This document shows, piece after piece, positions 1 through 7,587 of a DNA stretch of 64,000 bases. Where the stretch lies: assembly GCA_038405435.1 (NCBI GenBank), contig JBBYHZ010000004.1; one strand, 5' to 3'. Made by a program: the position numbers and the translations under genes. The stretch is from Dryocola clanedunensis_A. GTDB lineage: Bacteria > Pseudomonadota > Gammaproteobacteria > Enterobacterales > Enterobacteriaceae. Numbering within the stretch: position 1 is the stretch's first letter; every line of letters begins with the position of its first letter. A model generated the notes under the pieces. The model did not search any database and was not told the DNA's origin. It saw nothing but the letters and a program-made list of their open reading frames with translations.

Positions 1-1186
1 GCAGGTCCGGGAACATAATCTGCTTCAGCGCCAGCTCTACGCCGCGCACCTCTGCCAGCCCTTTCAGGCGGCCAATCGCCGAATAGCCCGGGTTTGTTTT
101 CTTGTGCAGATCGTCCAGCATCTGGTGGCCGTGATCGGGGCGCATCGGAATCGGGCGTAAATCACCGCTCGCTTTACGGCGCTGCTCTTCCGTCAGAATC
201 GCCTTCACTACCGCAACCATATCCACATCGCCCTGCAGGTGCGCGCCTTCATGGAAGGTTTTTGGGTTATCTTCACGGCAGGTGGCGCGCAGGTGGGTGA
301 AGTGAATGCGGTCGCCGAATGTTTCTATCATGCGGACCAGGTCGTTATCCGCGCGCACGCCGTAGGAGCCGGTACACATGGTGAAGCCATTGTTGATGCT
401 GTCTACGGTCTCTTTCAGCCACTGCATATCTTCGATGGTAGAGACAATGCGCGGCAGGCCGAGAATTGGGCGCGGCGGATCGTCCGGATGCACGGCCAGG
501 CGTACGCCCACTTCATCAGCCACGGCTACAATAGCGCGCAGGAAATACGCCATGTTTTCACGCAGCTGCTCTTTGTTAATGCCGTCGTATTCCGCAAGGC
601 GGGCGCGGAACTGATCCAGCGTGTAGCCCTCTTCCGCTCCCGGCAGCCCCGCGATGATGTTGCGGGTCAGCTTCTCAACTTCGGCTTCGGACATGTTATT
701 GAAGTAGTCTTGCGCCTGGCGCTGCTCCTCTTCGCTGTAGTCTGCCTCGGCGCCTTTGCGCTTCAGGATGTGCAGTTCAAACGCCGCGAAGGCAATCTGG
801 TCAAAACGCAGCGCGCGGGAGCCGTCCGGCAGCTCGTACTCCAGGTCGGTACGCGTCCAGTCCAGAATAGGCATAAAGTTGTAGCAGACGGTATCGATGC
901 CGCATTCAGCCAGGTTGCGGATGCTCTGCTGATAGCTGGCGATGTGCTTGTCATAGTCGCCGCTGTGGGTCTTTATCTCTTCGTGAACAGGAATGCTTTC
1001 AACAACGGACCAGGTCAGCCCTTTTTCCGCAAGCTCAGCCTGGCGCCGTTTGATTTCCGCCACCGGCCACACTTCGCCGTTTGGGATGTGGTGCAAAGCG
1101 GTGACCACGCCGGTCGCGCCCGCCTGGCGCACGTCGTCCAGTGATACAGGGTCTTTCGGGCCATACCAACGCCAGGTTTGTTCCAT
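1..1186 (-). CDS. uxuA: mannonate dehydratase UxuA (3' end cut by window edge)
   Basis: The frame is open from an ATG at 1186 to the window start: 395 codons with no stop, about the length of UxuA (394 aa in E. coli as I remember it), so only a few C-terminal residues should be missing. The protein starts MEQTWRWYGPKDPVSL and contains YNFMPILDWTRTDL, GLPGAEEGYTLDQFR, LAVHPDDPPRPILGLPR and PMRPDHGHQ, all typical of the family. UxuA dehydrates D-mannonate to 2-keto-3-deoxygluconate in cytoplasmic hexuronate breakdown. It is divergent from yeiQ, a mannonate-oxidoreductase-like gene, instead of standing upstream of uxuB as in E. coli. Confidence 0.95.
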   Translation of the reverse strand, partial: MEQTWRWYGPKDPVSLDDVRQAGATGVVTALHHIPNGEVWPVAEIKRRQAELAEKGLTWSVVESIPVHEEIKTHSGDYDKHIASYQQSIRNLAECGIDTVCYNFMPILDWTRTDLEYELPDGSRALRFDQIAFAAFELHILKRKGAEADYSEEEQRQAQDYFNNMSEAEVEKLTRNIIAGLPGAEEGYTLDQFRARLAEYDGINKEQLRENMAYFLRAIVAVADEVGVRLAVHPDDPPRPILGLPRIVSTIEDMQWLKETVDSINNGFTMCTGSYGVRADNDLVRMIETFGDRIHFTHLRATCREDNPKTFHEGAHLQGDVDMVAVVKAILTEEQRRKASGDLRPIPMRPDHGHQMLDDLHKKTNPGYSAIGRLKGLAEVRGVELALKQIMFPDL

Positions 1187-1211
1187 TGCCAGTTCCTCAG
1201 TTAAAAGATGT

Positions 1212-1225
1212 CATACCAATTTAAG
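1212..1225. promoter_or_regulatory. candidate UxuR/ExuR-type operator half-site
   Basis: CATACCAATTTAAG resembles half of the ExuR/UxuR palindrome (AAATTGGTATACCAATTT as remembered). A second copy of CAYACCAATTTAA lies at 1324-1338. The two flank the divergent uxuA/yeiQ start region. Similarity to the motif only; no binding data. Confidence 0.45.
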
Positions 1226-1288
1226 CCGTTCTGTATGACGACTACCATACCGCAAAGCGGTAAATCGTCAATTTACAGCGCAGCATTG

Positions 1289-1304
1289 GTTGATCGAGCT
1301 CACA
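1289..1304. promoter_or_regulatory. candidate CRP site, uxuA/yeiQ intergenic
   Basis: GTTGA-TCGAGC-TCACA has a perfect right half (TCACA) and three of five left-half matches to TGTGA-N6-TCACA. Catabolite control is expected for hexuronate genes, and the site lies midway between the divergent starts. Confidence 0.4.
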
Positions 1305-1323
1305 TTAAAGGGATAAAGGCAGC

Positions 1324-1338
1324 ACACCAATTTAATTT
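1324..1338. promoter_or_regulatory. second UxuR/ExuR-type half-site
   Basis: CACACCAATTTAATT repeats the CAYACCAATTTAA word found at 1212, about 112 bp away. Paired sites would allow joint control of both divergent genes. Inference from sequence similarity. Confidence 0.4.
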
Positions 1339-1396
1339 GCTGTCATATAACTTTAGACTGCAATTGTTATCATTACGTTAATCAGGATTTGCATTT

Positions 1397-2857
1397 ATGA
1401 ATACAATTGCTTCCGTCACCCTGCCCGAAGGCGTCCGACAGCCGGGCTACGATCGCCGGGCCCTTAAAACCCGCATCGTCCATTTCGGCTTCGGCGCGTT
1501 TCACCGGGCGCACCAGGCGCTGCTTACCGACCGGGTTCTCAACGCTCAGGGCGGTGACTGGGGGATCTGCGAGATCAGCCTGTTTAGCGGCGATAAGCTG
1601 ATGAGCGCCCTGCGCGCGCAGGATCACCTTTATACCGTGCTGGAGAAAGGGCCGGACGGCAACCAGGCGATTATCGTCGGCGCGGTTAACGAATGCCTGA
1701 ACGCAAAGCTCGACGGCATGGAAGCAATTATAGAAAAATTCTGCGAGCCGCAGGTCGCTATTGTCTCCCTGACCGTGACGGAAAAGGGCTACTGCATCGA
1801 TCCGGCAACGGGCAAGCTGGACGCCGCTAACGAACGCATCATGCACGACCTGCAAAACCCTGCTGAACCTCACTCTGCCCCCGGCATTCTGGTGGAGGCG
1901 CTTAACCGCCGCCGTGAACGCGGCCTGCCTCCGTTTACCGTTCTCTCCTGCGATAACATCCCGGACAACGGTCACGTAGTGCGAAACGCCGTCATCGGCA
2001 TGGCGGAAAAGCGCAGCCAGCCGCTGGCCGACTGGGTACGCGAGTTCGTGACCTTCCCAAGCACGATGGTTGACCGCATCGTGCCCGCCGCCACGGCAGA
2101 ATCTTTGCAGGAAATTACGGACGTGCTGGGCGTGGAAGATCCCTGCGCGATTTCAGGCGAGCCGTTTATCCAGTGGGTAATTGAAGATAATTTCGTAGCC
2201 GGACGCCCGGAGTGGGAAGTGGCCGGCGTGGAGATGGTGGACGACGTGATGCCATGGGAGCAGATGAAGCTGCGCATGCTCAACGGCAGCCACTCCTTCC
2301 TGGCGTACCTCGGCTATCTGGCGGGCTACCAGCATATTAATGACTGCATGGCCGATGAGCATTTCAAACGTGCCGCCCATCAGCTGATGATGCATGAGCA
2401 GGCTCCCACCCTGCGCGTCAAAGGTGTTGACCTCGGGCAGTATGCCAGCAGCCTTCTTGAGCGCTTCGCTAACCCCGCCCTGCAGCACCGCACCTGGCAA
2501 ATCGCCATGGACGGCAGCCAGAAGCTTCCGCAGCGTATGCTGGAAAGCGTACGCTGGCATCTGCAAAACGGCGATGAGTGGCCCTGTCTGGCTTTAGGAA
2601 TTGCGGGCTGGATGCGCTACGTCAGCGGCGTAGATGATTCCGGTAACGCCATTGATATCCGTGACCCGCTGGCGCAGAAAATCAAAGATCTGGTAGAGCA
2701 AAGTTCAGAAACTGAACGCGTTGCCGCCCTGCTGAGCCTGAGCGAAATTTTTGGTAACGATCTTCCCAAAGACGAGCGCTTTGTGCAGCGCGTCAGCGCC
2801 GCCTGGGAGGAACTGCGTAGTAACGGCGCAAAACAGGCGGTGGCTAACCTGCTGTAG
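1397..2857 (+). CDS. yeiQ: mannitol-dehydrogenase-family oxidoreductase YeiQ (fructuronate reductase-like)
   Basis: 486 aa, closest in my memory to E. coli YeiQ and more distantly to UxuB. The nucleotide-binding N-terminus has GFGAFHRAHQ at residues 31-40. The polyol/uronate dehydrogenase active-site block KLRMLNGSHS sits at 291-300, with K291, N296 and H299 the expected catalytic and substrate residues. These enzymes interconvert D-mannonate and D-fructuronate with NAD(H). YeiQ has no firmly assigned substrate in E. coli, but divergence from uxuA here suggests that it is the mannonate oxidoreductase of the hexuronate route. The ATG at 1397 is preceded by AGGA, and a strong terminator follows. 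Confidence 0.93.
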   Translation: MNTIASVTLPEGVRQPGYDRRALKTRIVHFGFGAFHRAHQALLTDRVLNAQGGDWGICEISLFSGDKLMSALRAQDHLYTVLEKGPDGNQAIIVGAVNECLNAKLDGMEAIIEKFCEPQVAIVSLTVTEKGYCIDPATGKLDAANERIMHDLQNPAEPHSAPGILVEALNRRRERGLPPFTVLSCDNIPDNGHVVRNAVIGMAEKRSQPLADWVREFVTFPSTMVDRIVPAATAESLQEITDVLGVEDPCAISGEPFIQWVIEDNFVAGRPEWEVAGVEMVDDVMPWEQMKLRMLNGSHSFLAYLGYLAGYQHINDCMADEHFKRAAHQLMMHEQAPTLRVKGVDLGQYASSLLERFANPALQHRTWQIAMDGSQKLPQRMLESVRWHLQNGDEWPCLALGIAGWMRYVSGVDDSGNAIDIRDPLAQKIKDLVEQSSETERVAALLSLSEIFGNDLPKDERFVQRVSAAWEELRSNGAKQAVANLL

Positions 2858-2878
2858 TTAACGATCCATGCCCTTAAT

Positions 2879-2908
2879 ACGGCCCTGTTCCGCCGCGGGC
2901 CGTTTTTA
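2879..2908 (+). terminator. Rho-independent terminator of yeiQ
   Basis: Stem ACGGCCC (2879-2885) pairs with GGGCCGT (2897-2903), followed by a T-run. It lies 20 bp after the yeiQ stop and before the yeiR ribosome-binding site. Confidence 0.85.
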
Positions 2909-2972
2909 TACTTCTTTTTTTCGCAAATGTTGTTCAGGATACTGGCTGTTCTCAACGCCCCCCGGAGCAACT

Positions 2973-3953
2973 GTGACCAAAACCAATCTGATTACCGGTT
3001 TTCTCGGCAGCGGGAAAACCACCACCATCCTGCATCTGCTGGCCCGCAAGCCCGCCGATGAAAAATGGGCCGTGCTGGTCAATGAGTTTGGCGAAGTAGG
3101 CATAGATGGTGCCCTGCTTGCCGACAGCGGCGCGCTGCTTAAAGAGATCCCAGGCGGCTGCATGTGCTGCGTGAACGGGCTGCCTATGCAGGTTGGGCTT
3201 AATACGCTGCTGCGCCAGGGTAAACCGGATCGTCTGCTTATTGAGCCAACCGGCCTGGGCCATCCAAAACAGATCCTTGATATGCTGACCGCCGAGGTTT
3301 ATCAGCCCTGGCTTGACCTGCGTGCGACGCTCTGTCTGCTGGATGCGCGCCAGCTGCTCGACGAGCGCAGCACCAATAATGACAACTTCCGCGACCAGCT
3401 TGCCGCAGCGGATATCATCATCGCCAATAAAAGCGACCGTGCCAGCGACGAGAGCCAGCTGGCGCTTGCCCGGTGGCGGGAAGAGTTCGCCAGCGGGCGT
3501 GAAATTATCCCCGCGCAAAATGGCATGATTGATATCAATCTGCTGGATAATCCTCGTCAGAACCTGAGGGAGCTTCCGGCCAGCCCGGAGCATAGCCATA
3601 CCCACGCGGCCACCCGTGGCCTGGCCGCGCTGAATCTTCCCGGCCACCAGCGCTGGAGACGCAGCATCAATAGCGGTCAGGGATACGTTGCCTGCGGCTG
3701 GATTTTTGATGCGGAGACCGTTTTCGATACCGTGGGTATTCTGGAATGGGCCCGCCAGGCACCGGTCAGCCGGGTGAAAGGCGTGCTGCGCATTGCCGAG
3801 GGGCTGGTTCGCATCAATCGCCAGGGGGAAGACCTGCATATTGAAACGCAGAACGTTTCGCCCCCCGACAGCCGTATCGAATTGATCAATGACAAGGATA
3901 CGGACTGGAACGCCTTGCAAAGCGCGCTGTTGAGGCTACGTTTAAGTTCGTGA
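2973..3953 (+). CDS. yeiR: CobW/G3E-family GTPase YeiR
   Basis: 326 aa, matching YeiR (328 aa in E. coli). The Walker A motif GFLGSGKTT is at residues 9-17, and the metal-binding CMCC of the G3E subgroup is at 63-66 after EIPGG. A GTPase base motif NKSD is present, followed by the C-terminal CobW domain (GQGYVACGWIFD). YeiR is a zinc-binding GTPase in E. coli, and relatives act as metallochaperones. I chose the GTG at 2973 because CGGAG lies just upstream and the product aligns with E. coli from residue 1. An in-frame ATG at 2868 would begin inside the upstream terminator. Confidence 0.93.
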   Translation: MTKTNLITGFLGSGKTTTILHLLARKPADEKWAVLVNEFGEVGIDGALLADSGALLKEIPGGCMCCVNGLPMQVGLNTLLRQGKPDRLLIEPTGLGHPKQILDMLTAEVYQPWLDLRATLCLLDARQLLDERSTNNDNFRDQLAAADIIIANKSDRASDESQLALARWREEFASGREIIPAQNGMIDINLLDNPRQNLRELPASPEHSHTHAATRGLAALNLPGHQRWRRSINSGQGYVACGWIFDAETVFDTVGILEWARQAPVSRVKGVLRIAEGLVRINRQGEDLHIETQNVSPPDSRIELINDKDTDWNALQSALLRLRLSS

Positions 3954-3993
3954 GTCTACCCTCCCGAGTCGATATAAGATTTTGAAAACACGC

Positions 3994-4701
3994 ATGATGA
4001 AAATACGCTTACCCCTGATTTTATTGCTCAACGCACTAGGCCTGGCGCTGTTCTTTAGCTGGTACCTGCCTGAAAACCACGGATTCTGGTTTAGCCTGGA
4101 CGCCGGCATATTCCATTTCTTCAATAATGGATTGGTTAATAGCCACGCCTACGTTGTGCTGCTGGCCGTTACCAACAACCGCGTGTTTGACGGTATCTCC
4201 CTGCTTGCCATGGGCGCGCTGTTCTCCTGGTTCTGGTGGCATGAAACCCCGAAAGGGCGTCGTCGTCTGGTGATCATGGGCGTCGTAATGCTGCTGTGCG
4301 CCGTGATCATTAACCAGTTGGGCCACCTGATCCCGGTATCGCACGTCAGCCCCACGCTCTATTTCCCGGATATTCACCGGGTGAGCGAACTGCTGCATTT
4401 CCCGACTAAAGACGCCTCAAAAGATAGTTTCCCCGGCGATCACGGTTTAATGCTGCTTATTTTTACCGGCTTCGTCCTGCGTTATTTTGGTCAAAAAGCG
4501 TTCTTTATTGCGCTGCTTATTTTCTTTGTTTTTGCCTCGCCGCGCATAATGATCGGCGCACACTGGTTTACCGATGTGTATGTCGGGTCGCTTTCAATCG
4601 CGCTGGTTGGCCTGCCCTGGGCGCTATTAACCCCACTCAGCGATGGGTTAATTAACCTCCTTGACCGCTATCTCCCCGGCAAAAACAAAACAATTGCGTA
4701 A
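3994..4701 (+). CDS. lpxT: Kdo2-lipid A phosphotransferase LpxT
   Basis: About 235 aa, inner-membrane PAP2-superfamily protein with several hydrophobic helices. PAP2 motifs are visible: SFPGDHG (motif 2) and RIMIGAHWFTD (motif 3 with the catalytic His). LpxT transfers phosphate from undecaprenyl pyrophosphate to the 1-position of lipid A on the periplasmic face. The start is uncertain: ATGs at 3994 and 3997 and a TTG at 3982 are all in frame, with no strong ribosome-binding site. Alignment to E. coli favours 3994/3997. It is followed by a very strong terminator. Confidence 0.92.
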   Translation: MMKIRLPLILLLNALGLALFFSWYLPENHGFWFSLDAGIFHFFNNGLVNSHAYVVLLAVTNNRVFDGISLLAMGALFSWFWWHETPKGRRRLVIMGVVMLLCAVIINQLGHLIPVSHVSPTLYFPDIHRVSELLHFPTKDASKDSFPGDHGLMLLIFTGFVLRYFGQKAFFIALLIFFVFASPRIMIGAHWFTDVYVGSLSIALVGLPWALLTPLSDGLINLLDRYLPGKNKTIA

Positions 4702-4726
4702 CACTAATTAAACATGACATAACGCA

Positions 4727-4765
4727 AACCATCAGGGATCCCTAAAGGATCCCTGATGGTTTTTT
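4727..4765 (+). terminator. strong Rho-independent terminator after lpxT
   Basis: Perfect 15-bp inverted repeat AACCATCAGGGATCC (4727-4741) / GGATCCCTGATGGTT (4747-4761) with a 5-nt loop CTAAA and a T-tract. Confidence 0.92.
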
Positions 4766-5124
4766 AACCCACCCGCCTTTTTGAACATAATTTAACCTTT
4801 CTTTTTCCCCTGTGAAATTAAGAATCTGCGCATTTTAACGGCACATTTGGCTAACATTTATGCAAATTGAATTTTCTTCTTATAACATCACAAATTCTTA
4901 TAAAAAAAGTGGCAAAAGCACTCGCCATGCCTGATTCAATGGGGTAATCTCGAATACGTTTTGCGCTGGCAACCCAATTATTCCCTTGTGAATTAAAATG
5001 TGCGTCAAGCCACATTTTTGTTCAGTAGTAATTGTCTCAAAGCGCACAGCTAATTAGTCTCGTCACGTTGGTAATTTTGTATAACGATTCGTATCGTTAA
5101 GGACATCAAGGGATAATAAACAAA
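4766..5124 (+). other. AT-rich mepS upstream region
   Basis: About 360 bp with no convincing gene. It is clearly AT-richer than its neighbours and should hold the mepS promoter. It contains one terminator-like hairpin, AAATGTG (4996-5002) / CACATTT (5011-5017) followed by TTG, about 105 bp before the mepS ATG. No promoter core could be assigned with confidence. Confidence 0.6.
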
Positions 5125-5691
5125 ATGGTCAAATCTCAGCCTATCTTGAGATATATCTTGCGGGCTATCCCCGCCGTTGCTGTGGCAGTAATGCTGTCAG
5201 CATGTAGTTCGACTAACACCGCAAATATGCATTCTGAGACGCATGCAGTCAGCAATAAAGATGGTTTTTTACTGCAAGCCTCTCAGGATGAATTCGAAGA
5301 GATGGTCCGTAATGTAGATGTGAAGTCACGTCTTATGGATCAATATGCCAGCTGGAAAGGCGTGCGTTACCGCCTGGGTGGCAGCACCAAAAAAGGCATC
5401 GACTGTTCCGCTTTTGTGCAGCGAACTTTCCGTGACCAGTTCGGTTTAGAGTTGCCACGTTCAACCTCTGAACAGCAGGATACGGGGAAATCCGTGTCGC
5501 GCAGCAAACTTCGCACCGGCGATTTAGTGCTGTTCCGTGCAGGCTCTACGGGCCGCCACGTTGGCATTTATATTGGTAACAACCAGTTTGTTCATGCTTC
5601 CACCAGCAACGGAGTGATGATCTCCAACATGGACGAGCCCTACTGGAATAAGCGCTATAACGAAGCGCGTCGTGTCTTAAGCCGTAGCTAA
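5125..5691 (+). CDS. mepS: murein DD-endopeptidase MepS (Spr), lipoprotein
   Basis: 188 aa, identical in length to E. coli MepS. The signal peptide ends in lipobox LSAC with Cys27 as the lipidated residue. The NlpC/P60 domain carries Cys94 (in GIDCSAF), His145 (in RHVGIYIG) and His157 (in FVHAST), which correspond to mature C68/H119/H131 of the E. coli enzyme. It cleaves D-Ala-mDAP crosslinks so that new glycan strands can be inserted, and in E. coli its level is controlled by NlpI-Prc proteolysis. Monocistronic, with a terminator at 5745. Confidence 0.96.
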   Translation: MVKSQPILRYILRAIPAVAVAVMLSACSSTNTANMHSETHAVSNKDGFLLQASQDEFEEMVRNVDVKSRLMDQYASWKGVRYRLGGSTKKGIDCSAFVQRTFRDQFGLELPRSTSEQQDTGKSVSRSKLRTGDLVLFRAGSTGRHVGIYIGNNQFVHASTSNGVMISNMDEPYWNKRYNEARRVLSRS

Positions 5692-5744
5692 TCGTTCTCG
5701 CAGTTAATTCCCTTGGCTGCCTGACGAGACGAGACAAACGAATG

Positions 5745-5769
5745 AAACGCTGCCCCGGCAGCGTTTTTT
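5745..5769 (+). terminator. terminator of mepS
   Basis: AACGCTGCC (5746-5754) pairs with GGCAGCGTT (5757-5765), followed by a run of T. Confidence 0.85.
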
Positions 5770-5935
5770 GTTTCCCGGCCCTGCTGCGTCCCCCTCCCCG
5801 CCGTGCGCTCCATTCATTCATATAAACTATTGTTTCCTGGCGAAACTATATGACTCACCGGTGCCTTTTGCGCTATAGTCAGAAAAAATCTCATATAAAC
5901 CATGCGTCTCTTGCGTCAGCAGGAACATTTCACCG

Positions 5936-7522
5936 ATGCCTTCAAAAAAAATTTTTGTGCGCTATTTTTCCAGCCCACGGCAAATTGCTTCCTTCAGCAT
6001 TTTATTTGCCCTGCTGAGCGCTTTGCTCTTTGGCGGAATAACCAGCCTTGTTCTGCATAACAAGCGCGAGGCCAGCTACGACGTGCTGGCAAAGGACATT
6101 CGAGGCTACCTCAGAAGTTTCTTTCACGACCTTTCCGCTACCGCAGAAGGCATTCAGCCGCTGACCGTAGCTGACTGCGGGCTGGTCACCGGGGAACTCA
6201 CCTCAAGGGCTGCCTTCAATGTCAACGTCCGCGCGTTTCTGCTGATTAATAACGGCATCGCCTATTGTTCATCCGCCACCGGCTCAATGCGCATGACGAT
6301 GAAAGAGCTGGTGCCCGACATCGATTTAAATAAAAAAATCGACCTGTCGATCATGAGCGGCACGCCGATGATGCCGGGAAAACCGACCATTGCGGCCTGG
6401 TTTAAAAATCCCCTCGTCGAGGGGCGCGGGATATTCACCACGCTGAACGTCAACCTGACCCCCTACCTGCTGTTTACGGCACGTCAGAGCCAGGTCATGT
6501 CGATGGCGATTGTGGCAGGAGACAAAGCGTTGAGCACTCTCTCTCCTGAGGCGCTGCCCACCGCTTCGCTCCCGCCGGATCCTACCCGCATCGCCAGTCT
6601 GAAAGACTACCCGCTCAGCATTTATATCTACGGCACCGCCTGGCCGTCGGCAGATATCCAGCTCTCTATTCTGGCGGGACTGATTTTTGGTCTGCTGAGC
6701 GGCGTGATGTGCTGCTATTTCCTCTCCGTGCGTATGCGGCCGGGAAAAGAGATCCTGATGGGCATCAAGCGCGAGCAGTTCCACGTGGTATATCAGCCGG
6801 TTGTTGATGCTGAAGGGTTAGAGATGCAGGGCATCGAGGCGCTGATGCGCTGGGAGCACCCAACCGCCGGGATGATCCCGCCGGATGCCTTTATCGCCTT
6901 TGCCGAAGCCCAGCAGCTTATCGTCCCGCTGACCCGCCATCTCTTTGCGCTTGTTGCTCGCGATGCGCAGGAACTGCAAAACATCTTCCCGCCGGGTGCA
7001 AAGCTGGGCATCAATCTCGCCCCCAGCCATCTTCACGCCCCGTCATTTAAAGAAGACATTCTTAATTTTGCCGCCTCGCTGCCGCCGCACCACTTCCAGA
7101 TCGTTTTTGAAATCACCGAGCGCGATATGCTGAAGGAAAAGGAGGCGATGGGGATTTTCGCCTGGCTGCACGAGCAGGGCTTTGAGCTGGCGGTGGATGA
7201 CTTCGGCACCGGGCACAGCGCGCTTATCTATCTGGAACGCTTCACCCTTGAATATCTGAAAATTGACCGTGGCTTTGTTAATTCTATAGGCATGGAGACG
7301 GTCACCGCGCCGGTGCTGGACGCCGTGCTGACGCTGGCAAGGCGCCTGAATATGGCAACGGTCGCAGAAGGCGTCGAAACGCCGGAGCAGGCCAAATGGC
7401 TAATTGACCGGGGCGTGAATTATCTGCAGGGCTATTACTTCAGCCGCCCGCTGACGTTACAGCAGCTCATCAGCTGGCATCAGGCCGGACACGACCACCG
7501 ATTGCTGAAAAACGCGCATTAA
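5936..7522 (+). CDS. pdeN: c-di-GMP phosphodiesterase PdeN (Rtn), CSS-motif sensor plus EAL domain
   Basis: 528 aa. A transmembrane helix near residues 20-40, a periplasmic CSS-motif domain (YCSSATG near residue 111) and a second helix near 240-260 precede a cytoplasmic EAL domain. Catalytic elements are intact: the EAL variant IEALMRW, INLAP, FEITER, DDFGTG, LKIDRG, AEGVET and QGYYFS. It should hydrolyse c-di-GMP. CSS-domain PDEs are regulated by periplasmic DsbA/DsbB redox state and by protease processing. In E. coli this gene (formerly rtn) has the same neighbours, mepS and yejA. Confidence 0.93.
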   Translation: MPSKKIFVRYFSSPRQIASFSILFALLSALLFGGITSLVLHNKREASYDVLAKDIRGYLRSFFHDLSATAEGIQPLTVADCGLVTGELTSRAAFNVNVRAFLLINNGIAYCSSATGSMRMTMKELVPDIDLNKKIDLSIMSGTPMMPGKPTIAAWFKNPLVEGRGIFTTLNVNLTPYLLFTARQSQVMSMAIVAGDKALSTLSPEALPTASLPPDPTRIASLKDYPLSIYIYGTAWPSADIQLSILAGLIFGLLSGVMCCYFLSVRMRPGKEILMGIKREQFHVVYQPVVDAEGLEMQGIEALMRWEHPTAGMIPPDAFIAFAEAQQLIVPLTRHLFALVARDAQELQNIFPPGAKLGINLAPSHLHAPSFKEDILNFAASLPPHHFQIVFEITERDMLKEKEAMGIFAWLHEQGFELAVDDFGTGHSALIYLERFTLEYLKIDRGFVNSIGMETVTAPVLDAVLTLARRLNMATVAEGVETPEQAKWLIDRGVNYLQGYYFSRPLTLQQLISWHQAGHDHRLLKNAH

Positions 7523-7587
7523 TTTCACAATCCACGCCGTCTAACTTATGATTTAGCATCATGGTGTTAAAAGGATTGACCAGATTG

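Noticed and set aside
1397..2857. Calling this gene uxuB because it neighbours uxuA
   Set aside because: The sequence follows E. coli YeiQ much more closely than UxuB from the first residues (MNTIASVTLP). Function may still be that of UxuB.
2952..3920. 322-codon open frame antisense to yeiR
   Set aside because: Shadow of yeiR, whose GTPase motifs are clear on the plus strand.
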